Assembly: GCA_050010035.1 (NCBI GenBank)
Contig: JBEKLU010000016.1
Coordinates: 1-64,000, forward strand
Length of the DNA: 64,000 nt
Direction of reading: 5' to 3'
Source: Roseiarcus sp050010035
GTDB taxonomy: Bacteria; Pseudomonadota; Alphaproteobacteria; Rhizobiales; Beijerinckiaceae
In this document: positions 33,519-40,975 of the stretch, one piece after another
How positions within the stretch are numbered: position 1 is the first letter of the stretch
How the letters are laid out: every line of letters begins with the position of its first letter
Program-made: the position numbers and the translations under genes
The notes under the pieces: generated by a model
Told to the model about the DNA's origin: nothing
What the model saw: the letters and a program-made list of their open reading frames with translations, nothing else
Databases searched by the model: none

Positions 33519-33561
33519 AAGACGCCTCCGGGCGGCCGTTCGCCGGCCCGGAGGCGTCTTT
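33519..33561. terminator. Bidirectional rho-independent terminator
   Basis: A perfect 15-bp stem, AAGACGCCTCCGGGC (33519-33533) with its complement at 33546-33560, encloses a 12-nt loop. On the minus strand it is followed by TTCTTTTTTG, a good U-tract, so it should terminate the polyhistidine-gene transcript well. On the plus strand only TTT follows, giving weaker termination for the DnaJ-like gene. Confidence 0.85.
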
Positions 33562-33606
33562 GCGCGAAGAAGCGAAGCGCGGACGGCGCCGTGGCGCCGC
33601 GTCAGC

Positions 33607-33831
33607 TCACTTCGCCGGCTCGGCGGGCTTCGGCGCCATGTGGTGGTGGTGATGGTGGTGGTGGTGATGGTGATGATGATGGTGGTGATGATGGTGGTGG
33701 CGGTGGTGATGGTGATGATGATGATGCATCGCGTGAGCCGCCGGAGCGGGAGCGGCGGTGTCGGCGGCGTAGGAAGGCAGAGCGGCGAGCCCGACGACGA
33801 GCGCCGAGGCCATGAGCAATTTCTTTAACAT
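33607..33831 (-). CDS. Secreted polyhistidine protein
   Basis: The 74-residue protein has a Sec signal peptide (MLKKLLMASALVVGLAALPSYA, cleavage near residue 22) and a short Ala/Pro spacer. Then come 8 histidines, one Arg and 20 more histidines (residues 36-64), ending in MAPKPAEPAK. The mature peptide is thus more than half His and should bind Zn, Ni, Co or Cu in the periplasm as a store or buffer. The ATG at 33831 has AAGG about 10 nt upstream, and a proper terminator follows the gene, so it is likely a real gene rather than a simple-repeat artefact. Plus-strand frames here are shadows. Confidence 0.8.
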   Translation of the reverse strand: MLKKLLMASALVVGLAALPSYAADTAAPAPAAHAMHHHHHHHHRHHHHHHHHHHHHHHHHHHHHMAPKPAEPAK

Positions 33832-33979
33832 CTGTTAAGACCTTGATTTTCCGATAGCCTCACCAGCGAGGCTTCGAATCATCTCTGCCGGATCGCCCAT
33901 GAACCGAACATGAACCATGGCGACGAATGGCGCCCACGCGGCGTCCTGCGGGCCCGATCTCGCCGATTCCCGCGCCGGT

Positions 33980-35350
33980 TCAGATCACGGCTTCCTTGAA
34001 CGCCGGATCGACGCTCCGCTCCCAGGCGCCGTTGAAGCGCGCGATCCAGCGCTGCGCCGGGACGCGGCCCTCGGCGACGATTTCGTCGAGCGGCGTCAGA
34101 TAGATCGATTCGTCGCGGCCCTCCGCGTCGCGTCGCGCGCGCCGCGCCAATCCGCCGCGCGCGATGCCGAGCGCCTCGCGCGCGATCGTGCGCAGGTCGC
34201 GGCCGGCGACGCGCGCCCCCAGCCCGAGGCGCGGAACCTCGTCGCGCAGGGTCTGGCGCTCGGCCGCGCTCCAGCCGCTCACGAGATCGCCGGCGGCGGC
34301 GAGGGCTTGGCGATCGTAATTGAGGCCGACCGTCAACGCCGCCAACGCGCAAACGCGATCGGCGGGGCCGACGTCCGCGCCGCGCATTTCGAGGTAGCGC
34401 TTGACGCGCACTTCGGGAAAGATCGTCGAGAGATGGTTGGCCCAGTCGGAAACCGTCGCGCGCTCGCCCGGCAGCGCTTTGAGCCGGCCGGCGAGCAGAT
34501 CGCGAAAGCTCGCGCCCGCGACTTCGTGATAGATCCCGTCGCGCTTGACGAAATAGAGGGGAACGTCGAGCGCGTAATCGACGTAGCGTTCGAACCCCAT
34601 GCCCGGTTCGAAGGCGAACGGCAGCATGCCGGTGCGCGCGCCGTCGGTGTGGCGCCAGATTTCCGAGCGCGCCGACAGAAGGCCGTTCAGGGCGCCGTCG
34701 GTGAACGGCGAATTGGCGAAGAGGGCGGTGATGACAGGCTGCAGCGCGAGTCCGGCGCGCAGCTTGGCGACCATGTCGGCCTCGTCGGAAAAATCGAAAT
34801 TCGTCTGCGCTGTCGCGGTGCGAAACATCATGTCGAGGCCACGCGTCCCCACTCTGGGCATGTAGCGCGACATGATGCGGTAGCGGCTCTTGGGCATCAC
34901 CGGGGTCTCGGCGAGCGACCACTTCGGGCTGACGCCGAGGGCGAGAAAGCCGATCCCCAGCGAATCGGCGACGGCGTGGGCGCAACGCAAATGGGCGTCG
35001 AGTTCGCCCGCGATCTCGTGGACCGTCGTCAACGGCGCGCCGGAAAGCTCGAATTGGCCACCCGGCTCGAGCGAAAGCGCGGCGCCGCCGACCGCGTCGA
35101 GCAAGCCGATGAGCTTGCCGGCGTCCTCGATTCTCTCCCAGCCCAGGCGTTCGCGCATGCCCTCCAGCAGCGCGCAAATCCCCCGCGGGCCTTCGTAGGG
35201 GACCGGTGTCAGGTCCGACTTGTAGAAGGGGATTTTCTCGTGTTCGACGCCGATGTGAAACGCGTCGGCGGGCTTGCAGCCCGCTTCGAGCCACGCGACC
35301 AAGTCGTCGCGGGACTCAATGATCTCACCATCGGCGACGTCGCGGGCCAT
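33980..35350 (-). CDS. gshA: Glutamate-cysteine ligase (plant/alphaproteobacterial type)
   Basis: GshA joins Glu and Cys in the first step of glutathione synthesis. The 456-residue protein matches the GCS2-like family of rhizobia and plants: GVEHEKIPF (substrate region), LEPGGQFELSGAPL, MMFRTATAQTNFDFSDE and KRYLEMRGAD. The conserved residues for Mg-ATP (Glu in GVEHEK and LEPGGQFELS) are present. The ATG at 35350 gives normal length. It stands alone between the polyhistidine gene and the MATE exporter. No gshB is in the window. Confidence 0.94.
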   Translation of the reverse strand: MARDVADGEIIESRDDLVAWLEAGCKPADAFHIGVEHEKIPFYKSDLTPVPYEGPRGICALLEGMRERLGWERIEDAGKLIGLLDAVGGAALSLEPGGQFELSGAPLTTVHEIAGELDAHLRCAHAVADSLGIGFLALGVSPKWSLAETPVMPKSRYRIMSRYMPRVGTRGLDMMFRTATAQTNFDFSDEADMVAKLRAGLALQPVITALFANSPFTDGALNGLLSARSEIWRHTDGARTGMLPFAFEPGMGFERYVDYALDVPLYFVKRDGIYHEVAGASFRDLLAGRLKALPGERATVSDWANHLSTIFPEVRVKRYLEMRGADVGPADRVCALAALTVGLNYDRQALAAAGDLVSGWSAAERQTLRDEVPRLGLGARVAGRDLRTIAREALGIARGGLARRARRDAEGRDESIYLTPLDEIVAEGRVPAQRWIARFNGAWERSVDPAFKEAVI

Positions 35351-35462
35351 GCAAGCATCCGAAGAGACGGCCGATCGAACGGCGCAGAACCCGCTAGATA
35401 GGGGCCCACGGGCGACAAATCAATGAAGCCGGCGACGGCCGGGGCTCCGGGGCGAGGCGCAG

Positions 35463-36929
35463 CTAGCCGGCTTCCAACGCTTTGGCGAGACGCGCCCTGA
35501 CGCCGTAGGCCACGGCGACGGCGGCGAGCCCGAACGCCGCCGCGCCGGCGGCCGCGCCCAGCATGGCGCCTTCGACGCCGCCGTATTTGGCGCCGAGCGT
35601 CACGAAGGGCATCGTGCCCAGCGTCGCGCGGCCCCAGTTGAAGATCATCGCCAGCAAGGGAAAGCCGAGATTGTTGAACACGGTGTTGGCGACGAAGAGG
35701 CAGGTGACGAAGAGCCACGCCGCGACTCCGAAGCGGCAGAAGAAGGTGACGAAATCCGCCGCGGCGCCGTGCGCGTCGAAGGCGGCGACGATCCACGGCG
35801 CGGCGATCGCCAGCGCGCCCCAAGCGATCAGCGCATAGCCGACGGAGAGCACGAGCGCGTCGGTGATCGCGCGCTTGACGCGGTCCATCAGCTTGGCGCC
35901 GAAGTTCTGGCCGATGATCGGCCCGACCGAGCCGGTGAGCGCGAAAATGACGCCGAAGGCGAGCGGAATGACGCGATCGACGATGGCGCCGCCCGCCACC
36001 GCCGCCTCGCCGAAATCCGACCAGACGCGGGTGACGTAGACCGCGGCGACCGGCGTCGCCAGATTGGCCATGATCGAGGGCATGCCGATCGCCATGATCG
36101 GCGCCAAATCGCCCCTCGCGTCGCGCGCCCGCGGCCTGGCGACGAGATCATGCACGCCGATCGCCCCGTAGACGCCGACGCCGAGCAGCACGAAGCGCGA
36201 GATCACGGTCGCCCACGCGGCGCCGTAGACGCCGAGCCCGAAGCCGAAAATCAGCGTCGGGTCGGTGAAGGCGGTGACGACCCCGCCCCACAGGGTCACG
36301 TACATCGCGCGGCGCGCGTCGCCGGCGGCGCGCAAGACGCCCGACAGCGCCATGCCGAGCGCGAGGGGCACATTGGCCGGGATGGTGATGGCGAGAAACC
36401 GGCTCGCCACCGAAGCGGCCTCGCCGTGCGCGTGCAGCAGGCCCGCCAGCGCAGAATCGCGAAACACGAACAGCGCGGCCGCCAGCGCCGCCGACGTGAG
36501 GCCGGCGATCGTGAGGCCGGAAGCGGCGAGCCGGCGCGCGCGGGGCCTATCGCCCGCCCCGAGCGCGCGCGAGACGGTCGCCGAAATCGCGATGGTGAAG
36601 CCGATGTTGACCGACATGGCGAGAAACTGCAGCTGGCTGGCGTAGCCGACCGCCGCCTTCAGCGATTGCACGCCGAGCCGCGAAACCCAGAACAGCGACA
36701 GGAAGTCGACCGCGAAAACCGCCACCAGGCCGATCGAGCCGGTCGCGGTCATCACGGCGACGTGGCGCATCGTCGAGCCCTGCGTGAACACGGGCGCGCG
36801 GACGCGGGCGGCGGGGACGGCGGGTGCGGCGGTCAAGAGCGGTCCTGTTCCTGGCGGGCTCCGGCTCTTAAGGCCTGCGGCGGCTTCGCGCCAGTTCGAA
36901 ACGGTCTCCCGAATCGCATTGCGTGACAT
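35463..36929 (-). CDS. MATE-family multidrug/toxin efflux transporter
   Basis: The 488-residue protein has about 12 hydrophobic segments and two MatE repeats with the family's internal similarity (VDFLSLFWVSRLG..LKAAVGYA in the N-half, GGAIVDRVIPLAFGVIFALTGSVGPIIGQNFGA in the C-half). It would exchange Na+ or H+ for organic cations. The start at 36929 adds about 50 residues before the first membrane segment; the ATG at residue 54 (MRHVAVMTATG) would remove them and is plausible. Substrates are unknown. Confidence 0.87.
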   Translation of the reverse strand: MSRNAIRETVSNWREAAAGLKSRSPPGTGPLLTAAPAVPAARVRAPVFTQGSTMRHVAVMTATGSIGLVAVFAVDFLSLFWVSRLGVQSLKAAVGYASQLQFLAMSVNIGFTIAISATVSRALGAGDRPRARRLAASGLTIAGLTSAALAAALFVFRDSALAGLLHAHGEAASVASRFLAITIPANVPLALGMALSGVLRAAGDARRAMYVTLWGGVVTAFTDPTLIFGFGLGVYGAAWATVISRFVLLGVGVYGAIGVHDLVARPRARDARGDLAPIMAIGMPSIMANLATPVAAVYVTRVWSDFGEAAVAGGAIVDRVIPLAFGVIFALTGSVGPIIGQNFGAKLMDRVKRAITDALVLSVGYALIAWGALAIAAPWIVAAFDAHGAAADFVTFFCRFGVAAWLFVTCLFVANTVFNNLGFPLLAMIFNWGRATLGTMPFVTLGAKYGGVEGAMLGAAAGAAAFGLAAVAVAYGVRARLAKALEAG

Positions 36930-37061
36930 GGCGCAGACGATGTCGTCCCCGGCGGCGAGGGCGCGGCGCCGACACGTTCTCTCGGCTAAACTGGCACGAT
37001 GGCGGAGGGCGACGCGTCCGTGTCGCGAGGACGAAGCGCGAGCGTAGCCGCAGACCCTCGA

Positions 37062-37388
37062 TCAAGCGGCGTTTGGCGCGTCCTGCGCGGCGTGGCGGCG
37101 CGGCTGAACCGTCACCGTCACTTCGACATCCTGGCCGAGCTTGTCGAGCATCGCCATCAGACGGTCGACGGTGAAGCGGGAAAGCCTGGCTTGCCGAACG
37201 CGCGAAAAATCCGCCGCCGCAAAGCCGGTGAGATCGTGAGCGCGGCGAACCGTCAGTTCTTGGCTGTCCAGTACGCCGATGATCTTGGCGGCGAGAATCG
37301 CCTTGAGTTGTTCGACTTCCGGGTTGGCCAGGCCTAGGTCGCGGAAGACGTTGCCGCTGCCATGAACCAATTCGAGATCGTCGCTCAT
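37062..37388 (-). CDS. HigA-like antitoxin (XRE family)
   Basis: The 108-residue protein has an N-terminal acidic part and a helix-turn-helix (LTVRRAHDLTGFAAADFSRV followed by FTVDRLMAMLDKLG), as in the XRE-type antitoxins paired with Gp49-like toxins. It would bind the operator at 37736 and neutralise the toxin. The ATG at 37388 overlaps the toxin stop by 4 nt (ATGA), the toxin-first order of HigBA. The antitoxin frame is intact although the toxin is frameshifted. Confidence 0.83.
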   Translation of the reverse strand: MSDDLELVHGSGNVFRDLGLANPEVEQLKAILAAKIIGVLDSQELTVRRAHDLTGFAAADFSRVRQARLSRFTVDRLMAMLDKLGQDVEVTVTVQPRRHAAQDAPNAA

Positions 37389-37728
37389 TTCAGCGTCTCC
37401 TTCAATCGTTTGAGTCTCTCGCGGATGAGGTCGACCTCCATCTGCGGCGTTTTGATCCCGGTCTTCGACTTCTTCTTGAACGCATGGACGACCCAAAGCG
37501 CATCGCCGATCTGCACAGCGTAAATAATGCGGAAAGCGTCGCCGCGACGGTGCAACGCGATCTCGAGACCCCACCGTCCACGCCTTTGAACGGCTTCGCC
37601 GTGTCGGCCTTGCCGCCCCGCGCGGCGATGGAAAGAACTTGGGCGGCGTCTCTTTGAACCTCGGCGGCAAACGCCTCGAAATCTCGCAAGGCGGCTCTGA
37701 GCCACGAAATTCGTCGAATGAGGATCAT
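37385..37728 (-). pseudogene. HigB-like (Gp49 family) toxin, frameshifted
   Basis: The N-terminal part (from ATG 37728: ISWLRAALRDFEAFAAEVQRD ... KPFKGVDGGV) and the C-terminal part (EIALHRRGDAFRIIYAVQ, WVVHAFKKKSKTGIKTP, DLIRERLKRLKE) are both clear matches to the phage Gp49-like/RelE-type toxin family but lie in different frames. The break is near 37563-37571, in GGTGGGGTCTCGAG, and adding one base would restore the usual GV-x-EIAL segment. The toxin, an mRNA interferase in the family, is therefore probably inactive here unless the base is a sequencing error. Confidence 0.8.
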
Positions 37729-37735
37729 TGAGGTT

Positions 37736-37757
37736 ATGTTGTCATAATCGACAACAT
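37736..37757. promoter_or_regulatory. Operator palindrome of the toxin-antitoxin pair
   Basis: ATGTTGTC-ATAATC-GACAACAT is a perfect 8-6-8 inverted repeat 8 nt upstream of the toxin start codon. Its position matches the autoregulatory operator of HigBA systems. It is AT-rich compared with its surroundings. Confidence 0.7.
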
Positions 37758-37907
37758 TCCGCAAAACGCCCGCGACGAAATGAGCGTGGTTGAAAGCCCC
37801 ACGAGTTGTCCTTTCGCGCGCCGAGCCCCCGCTTGCGTCCGTCTCGCCCGCCCGTTACCAACCGAGCGCGGCGCGGCGCCTGCCGAACGAATCATCCCGG
37901 ACGAACC

Positions 37908-38873
37908 ATGGCGGTCTACACCGAAGTCACGGACGAAGCGCTCGGCGCGTTCCTCGCGCTCTACGACCTCGGCCGCGTCACCTCGTTCAAGGGCATCGCC
38001 GAGGGGGTCGAGAATTCCAACTTCCTCATGCGCACGGAAGCCGGCCAGTTCATCCTGACGCTCTACGAGAAGCGCGTCCACGAGGAGGATTTGCCGTTCT
38101 TCATCGGCCTGATGGAGCACCTCGCCGCGCGCGGCGTCACCTGCCCGCAGCCGGTGCGCGCGCGCAACGGCGAGGCGCTGGGGCGCCTCGCCGGCCGCGC
38201 CGCCGCGATCGTCACCTTTCTCGACGGCCTGTGGATTCGCCGGCCGCAAGCGCGCCATTGCGGCCAGGTCGGCGAGGCGCTGGCGCGCATGCATCAGGCG
38301 GGCGCGGATTTTCCGCTGCGCCGGCCCAACGCGTTGTCCATCGGCGGCTGGCCGGCTTTGTTCGCCAGCGCCGAGCGCAGAGCCGACGACGTCTCGCCGG
38401 GCCTCGCCAAGGAAACCGCGGCCGAGCTCGCCGCGTTGCAGGCGATCTGGCCATCGGGCCTGCCGAGCGGCGTGATCCACGCCGATCTCTTCCCCGACAA
38501 CGTGTTCTTCCTCGGCGATCGGCTCTCCGGGCTGATCGACTTCTATTTCGCCTGCAACGACGCCTTCGCCTACGATCTTTCCGTCTGCCTCAACGCCTGG
38601 TGCTTCGAGGCCGACGGCGCGTTCAACGTCTCCAAGGGCATGGCGATGATCGACGGCTACCAGCGCCAGCGCCCGCTCGGCCCCGAGGAAGTCGCGGCGC
38701 TGCCGATCCTGGCGCGCGGCTCGGCGCTGCGCTTCATGCTCACGAGGCTGGTCGACTGGCTCAACGTGCCGCCGGGCGCCATGGTGGCGCCCAAGAACCC
38801 GCTCGAATATCTCGTCAAGCTGCGCTTCCACCAGCGCGTCGTCAGCGCGCGCGACTACGGCTGGCGCGGGTGA
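37908..38873 (+). CDS. thrB: Homoserine kinase (type II, APH fold)
   Basis: ThrB phosphorylates homoserine for threonine synthesis. The 321-residue protein belongs to the aminoglycoside phosphotransferase-fold ThrB of alpha- and gammaproteobacteria: VTSFKGIAEGVENSNF at about 23-38, the catalytic loop GVIHADLFPDNVFF (Asp near 189), and the Mg-binding LIDFYFACND. The ATG at 37908 begins at the conserved MAVYTEV. Its stop overlaps the GTG start of rnhA, so the two are coupled. Confidence 0.94.
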   Translation: MAVYTEVTDEALGAFLALYDLGRVTSFKGIAEGVENSNFLMRTEAGQFILTLYEKRVHEEDLPFFIGLMEHLAARGVTCPQPVRARNGEALGRLAGRAAAIVTFLDGLWIRRPQARHCGQVGEALARMHQAGADFPLRRPNALSIGGWPALFASAERRADDVSPGLAKETAAELAALQAIWPSGLPSGVIHADLFPDNVFFLGDRLSGLIDFYFACNDAFAYDLSVCLNAWCFEADGAFNVSKGMAMIDGYQRQRPLGPEEVAALPILARGSALRFMLTRLVDWLNVPPGAMVAPKNPLEYLVKLRFHQRVVSARDYGWRG

Positions 38874-39349
38874 CGACGCGCGTCGCGATCTGGACCGACG
38901 GCGCCTGCTCGGGCAATCCCGGCCCCGGCGGCTGGGGCGCCATTCTGCGCTATGGCGGCCACGAGAGGGAGCTTTGCGGCGGCGAGGCGCTCACCACCAA
39001 CAACCGCATGGAGCTGAGCGCCGCCATCGCCGCGCTCGAGGCGCTGAGCCGACCGTGCCGCGTCGAACTGCATACCGATTCGCAATACCTGCGCGGCGGC
39101 GTCACCGGCTGGATCCATAATTGGAAGCGCAACGGCTGGCGCACCGCCGACAAGAAGCCGGTCAAGAACGACGACCTCTGGCGCCGCCTCGACGAAGCGG
39201 CCCAACGCCACACGATCGACTGGCGCTGGGTCAAGGGCCACGCCGGCGACGAAATGAACGAACGCGCCGACGCGCTGGCGCGCCGGGGCATGGCGCCGTT
39301 CCTCCCCGCCAAGGGGAAGGCCGAAGAGGGGCGCGCGCAAAGCCGTTGA
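38870..39349 (+). CDS. rnhA: Ribonuclease HI
   Basis: RNase HI degrades RNA in RNA-DNA hybrids. The 159-residue enzyme has the catalytic acidic residues in WTDGACSGNPGPGGWG (Asp), NNRMELSAAI (Glu), HTDSQYL (Asp) and ADALARRG (Asp), plus the basic protrusion HNWKRNGWRTADKKPVKN. The GTG at 38870 overlaps the thrB stop (GTGA) and is the only start that keeps the first beta strand. The thrB-rnhA pairing is common in alphaproteobacteria. Confidence 0.95.
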   Translation: MTTRVAIWTDGACSGNPGPGGWGAILRYGGHERELCGGEALTTNNRMELSAAIAALEALSRPCRVELHTDSQYLRGGVTGWIHNWKRNGWRTADKKPVKNDDLWRRLDEAAQRHTIDWRWVKGHAGDEMNERADALARRGMAPFLPAKGKAEEGRAQSR

Positions 39350-39440
39350 CGCGCCTCAAGCGCCGCCGCCCTCGCCGTGCTATCAAAGCCGAGGCGCCGC
39401 GGCGTCAGCGCGGGCGCTCGGCCGCCCCGGAGGACTGACG

Positions 39441-39764
39441 ATGCCGACCGTGATTTTCCTGATCGCGCTCGCGAGTTCCCTGCCGACGATCGATATTGAA
39501 AGCACGTGCCGCAGCGCGCGGACCGCGGCGCTGCCCGAGGACCAGTCGGCCGCCTACGACAGCTGCATGCGCGACGAAAGGGACGCGAGGGAAAAGCTGC
39601 GCAGCGACTGGACGAAATATTCGGCGGACGCGCACGCCGCCTGCGCGGAGACAGGCGGGTTCTCGCTGAGCTACGTCGAGCTGCTGACCTGCCTGGAGAT
39701 GCAACCGGGCGGCAGCCTCAGCATCCAGCAACCCGGGCAGGACGCCAAGAGCAAGTCGCGCTGA
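39441..39764 (+). CDS. Small secreted protein of unknown function
   Basis: The 107-residue protein begins with a hydrophobic segment (MPTVIFLIALASSLP) that could be a signal peptide. Four cysteines follow (STCRSA, DSCMRD, AACAET, LTCLEM), spaced like two disulfide-bonded helical hairpins. It resembles short conserved hypotheticals of Hyphomicrobiales but I recognise no named family. GGAGG lies about 8 nt before the ATG at 39441. It is convergent with rimM. Confidence 0.7.
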   Translation: MPTVIFLIALASSLPTIDIESTCRSARTAALPEDQSAAYDSCMRDERDAREKLRSDWTKYSADAHAACAETGGFSLSYVELLTCLEMQPGGSLSIQQPGQDAKSKSR

Positions 39765-39791
39765 CGAGGGGAGCGGCCTCCCCCCGCGACG

Positions 39792-40322
39792 CTATTCTTC
39801 CCGCTCGCCTTCGATCTCGCGCGGCGGCTGGATCACGATGCGCCCGGCGGCGAAATCGATCTCGGGCGCGACCGCCTTGGTGAACGGCAGCATGAGGGTT
39901 TCGCCGCCGCCCTCGGGGGCGATCTCCAGGATGTCGCCCGCGCCGAAATTGCTCAACGCGACGACACGGCCGAGCCTCGAGCCTTCGCGCGTCACCGCGG
40001 CGAGGCCGACGAGGTCGTCGTAATAGAATTCGTCCTCGCCGGGCGGCGGCAATTGCTCGCGCCGCGCGAAGAGTTCGACGCCGTTCAGCGCTTCAGCCGC
40101 CTCGCGGGTGGAGACGCCCTTCACCCGCGCGACGAGCATTTCGTCTTTGAGCGCGCGCAGCGATTCGAAGGCGAAGACGCGCGCGCCGGCCTTGTCGGTC
40201 AGCGCGCCGTAGGCGCCGATCGCCTTGGGGTCGGCGGTGTAGGACTTGACCCTGACCTCGCCGCGCACGCCCTGCGCGGCGCCGAAGACGCCCAACGGAA
40301 CGAGGCGCTTGGGGCTCGGCAC
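39792..40322 (-). CDS. rimM: 16S rRNA processing protein
   Basis: RimM binds S19 and helps mature the 30S head. The 176-residue protein has the N-terminal beta barrel (VPLGVFGAAQGVRGEVRVKSYT) and the PRC-barrel C-terminal domain (EFYYDDLVGLAAVTREGSRLG, LMLPFTKAVAPEIDFAAGRI). It is 12 nt downstream of rpsP in the same direction. The usual next genes, trmD and rplS, are not here: a convergent gene follows instead. Confidence 0.94.
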   Translation of the reverse strand: MPSPKRLVPLGVFGAAQGVRGEVRVKSYTADPKAIGAYGALTDKAGARVFAFESLRALKDEMLVARVKGVSTREAAEALNGVELFARREQLPPPGEDEFYYDDLVGLAAVTREGSRLGRVVALSNFGAGDILEIAPEGGGETLMLPFTKAVAPEIDFAAGRIVIQPPREIEGEREE

Positions 40323-40334
40323 GGCGGCTTACGA

Positions 40335-40694
40335 TCAGCCGGCCGCGGCGGCGGCCTTCTCGGCGGCGGCGGCGGCCGCGGCGGCGCGCTCCTGCGCCTT
40401 CTTCTTCGGCTTGGCCTTCTCGGGGTTGTTGCGCGTCTCGCGCTTGGCGAGGCCGAGGCCGTCGAGCAGGCGCAGCACGCGGTCGGTCGGCTGGGCGCCC
40501 TTGGCGAGCCAGGCCTTGGCCTTCTCGGCGTCGAGCACGACGCGCGTCGCGTCGTCCTTGGGCTTGACGGGATCGAAGGTGCCGATCTTCTCGACGAAGC
40601 GGCCGTCGCGCGGCATGCGCGCGTCGGCCACGACGATGCGATAGAAGGGGCGCTTCTTGGCGCCGCCGCGGGAGAGGCGGATTTTCAGGGACAT
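40335..40694 (-). CDS. rpsP: 30S ribosomal protein S16
   Basis: The first 80 residues are typical S16 (MSLKIRLSRGGAKKRPFYRIVVADARMPRDGRFVEKIG at the N-terminus). The 119-residue protein then has an Ala/Lys/Glu-rich tail, as is common in alphaproteobacteria. It lies between ffh and rimM on the minus strand, in the ordinary order, but a pair of Family B repeats separates it from ffh. Confidence 0.96.
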   Translation of the reverse strand: MSLKIRLSRGGAKKRPFYRIVVADARMPRDGRFVEKIGTFDPVKPKDDATRVVLDAEKAKAWLAKGAQPTDRVLRLLDGLGLAKRETRNNPEKAKPKKKAQERAAAAAAAAEKAAAAAG

Positions 40695-40742
40695 TGGGTT
40701 TTCCTTTCAGGGTGAAGTTTGAATTCGTGCCGAGCGGCGCCA

Positions 40743-40955
40743 CGCGCCCCTTCCCCCCTTGCGGGGGAAGGTGGCCCGACGAAGTCGGGCCGGATGAGGG
40801 GTCGGCGCCGATAGGCGCCGGCTTGGCGCCGGCGGGCGAAGGGTTGGCGAGCGAAGCCCTCCAGGTTGGGCTGGGTTGAAAGAGCGCGCCTGACGGCGCG
40901 ACCCCTCATCCGGCCGGCTTCGCCGGCCACCTTCCCCCGCAAGGGGGGAAGGGGT
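40743..40955. repeat. Family B three-hairpin element, inverted pair 3
   Basis: The left arm (about 40743-40820) has the TTGC hairpin, stem GGCCCGAC-GAA-GTCGGGCC, GGATGAGGGG, then GGCGCC-GATA-GGCGCC. The right arm (about 40885-40955), read on the minus strand, has stem GGCCGGC-GAA-GCCGGCC and hairpin GCGCC-GTCA-GGCGC. The pair sits inside the ffh-rpsP transcript. Confidence 0.85.
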
Positions 40956-40975
40956 TCCCGTCGCGAGCGCCGCGA

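Noticed and set aside
33640..33828. A plus-strand ORF rich in Met and Val opposite the polyhistidine gene
   Set aside because: It is the reverse reading of CAT/CAC repeats; the minus-strand frame has a signal peptide, RBS and terminator, the plus-strand frame has none.
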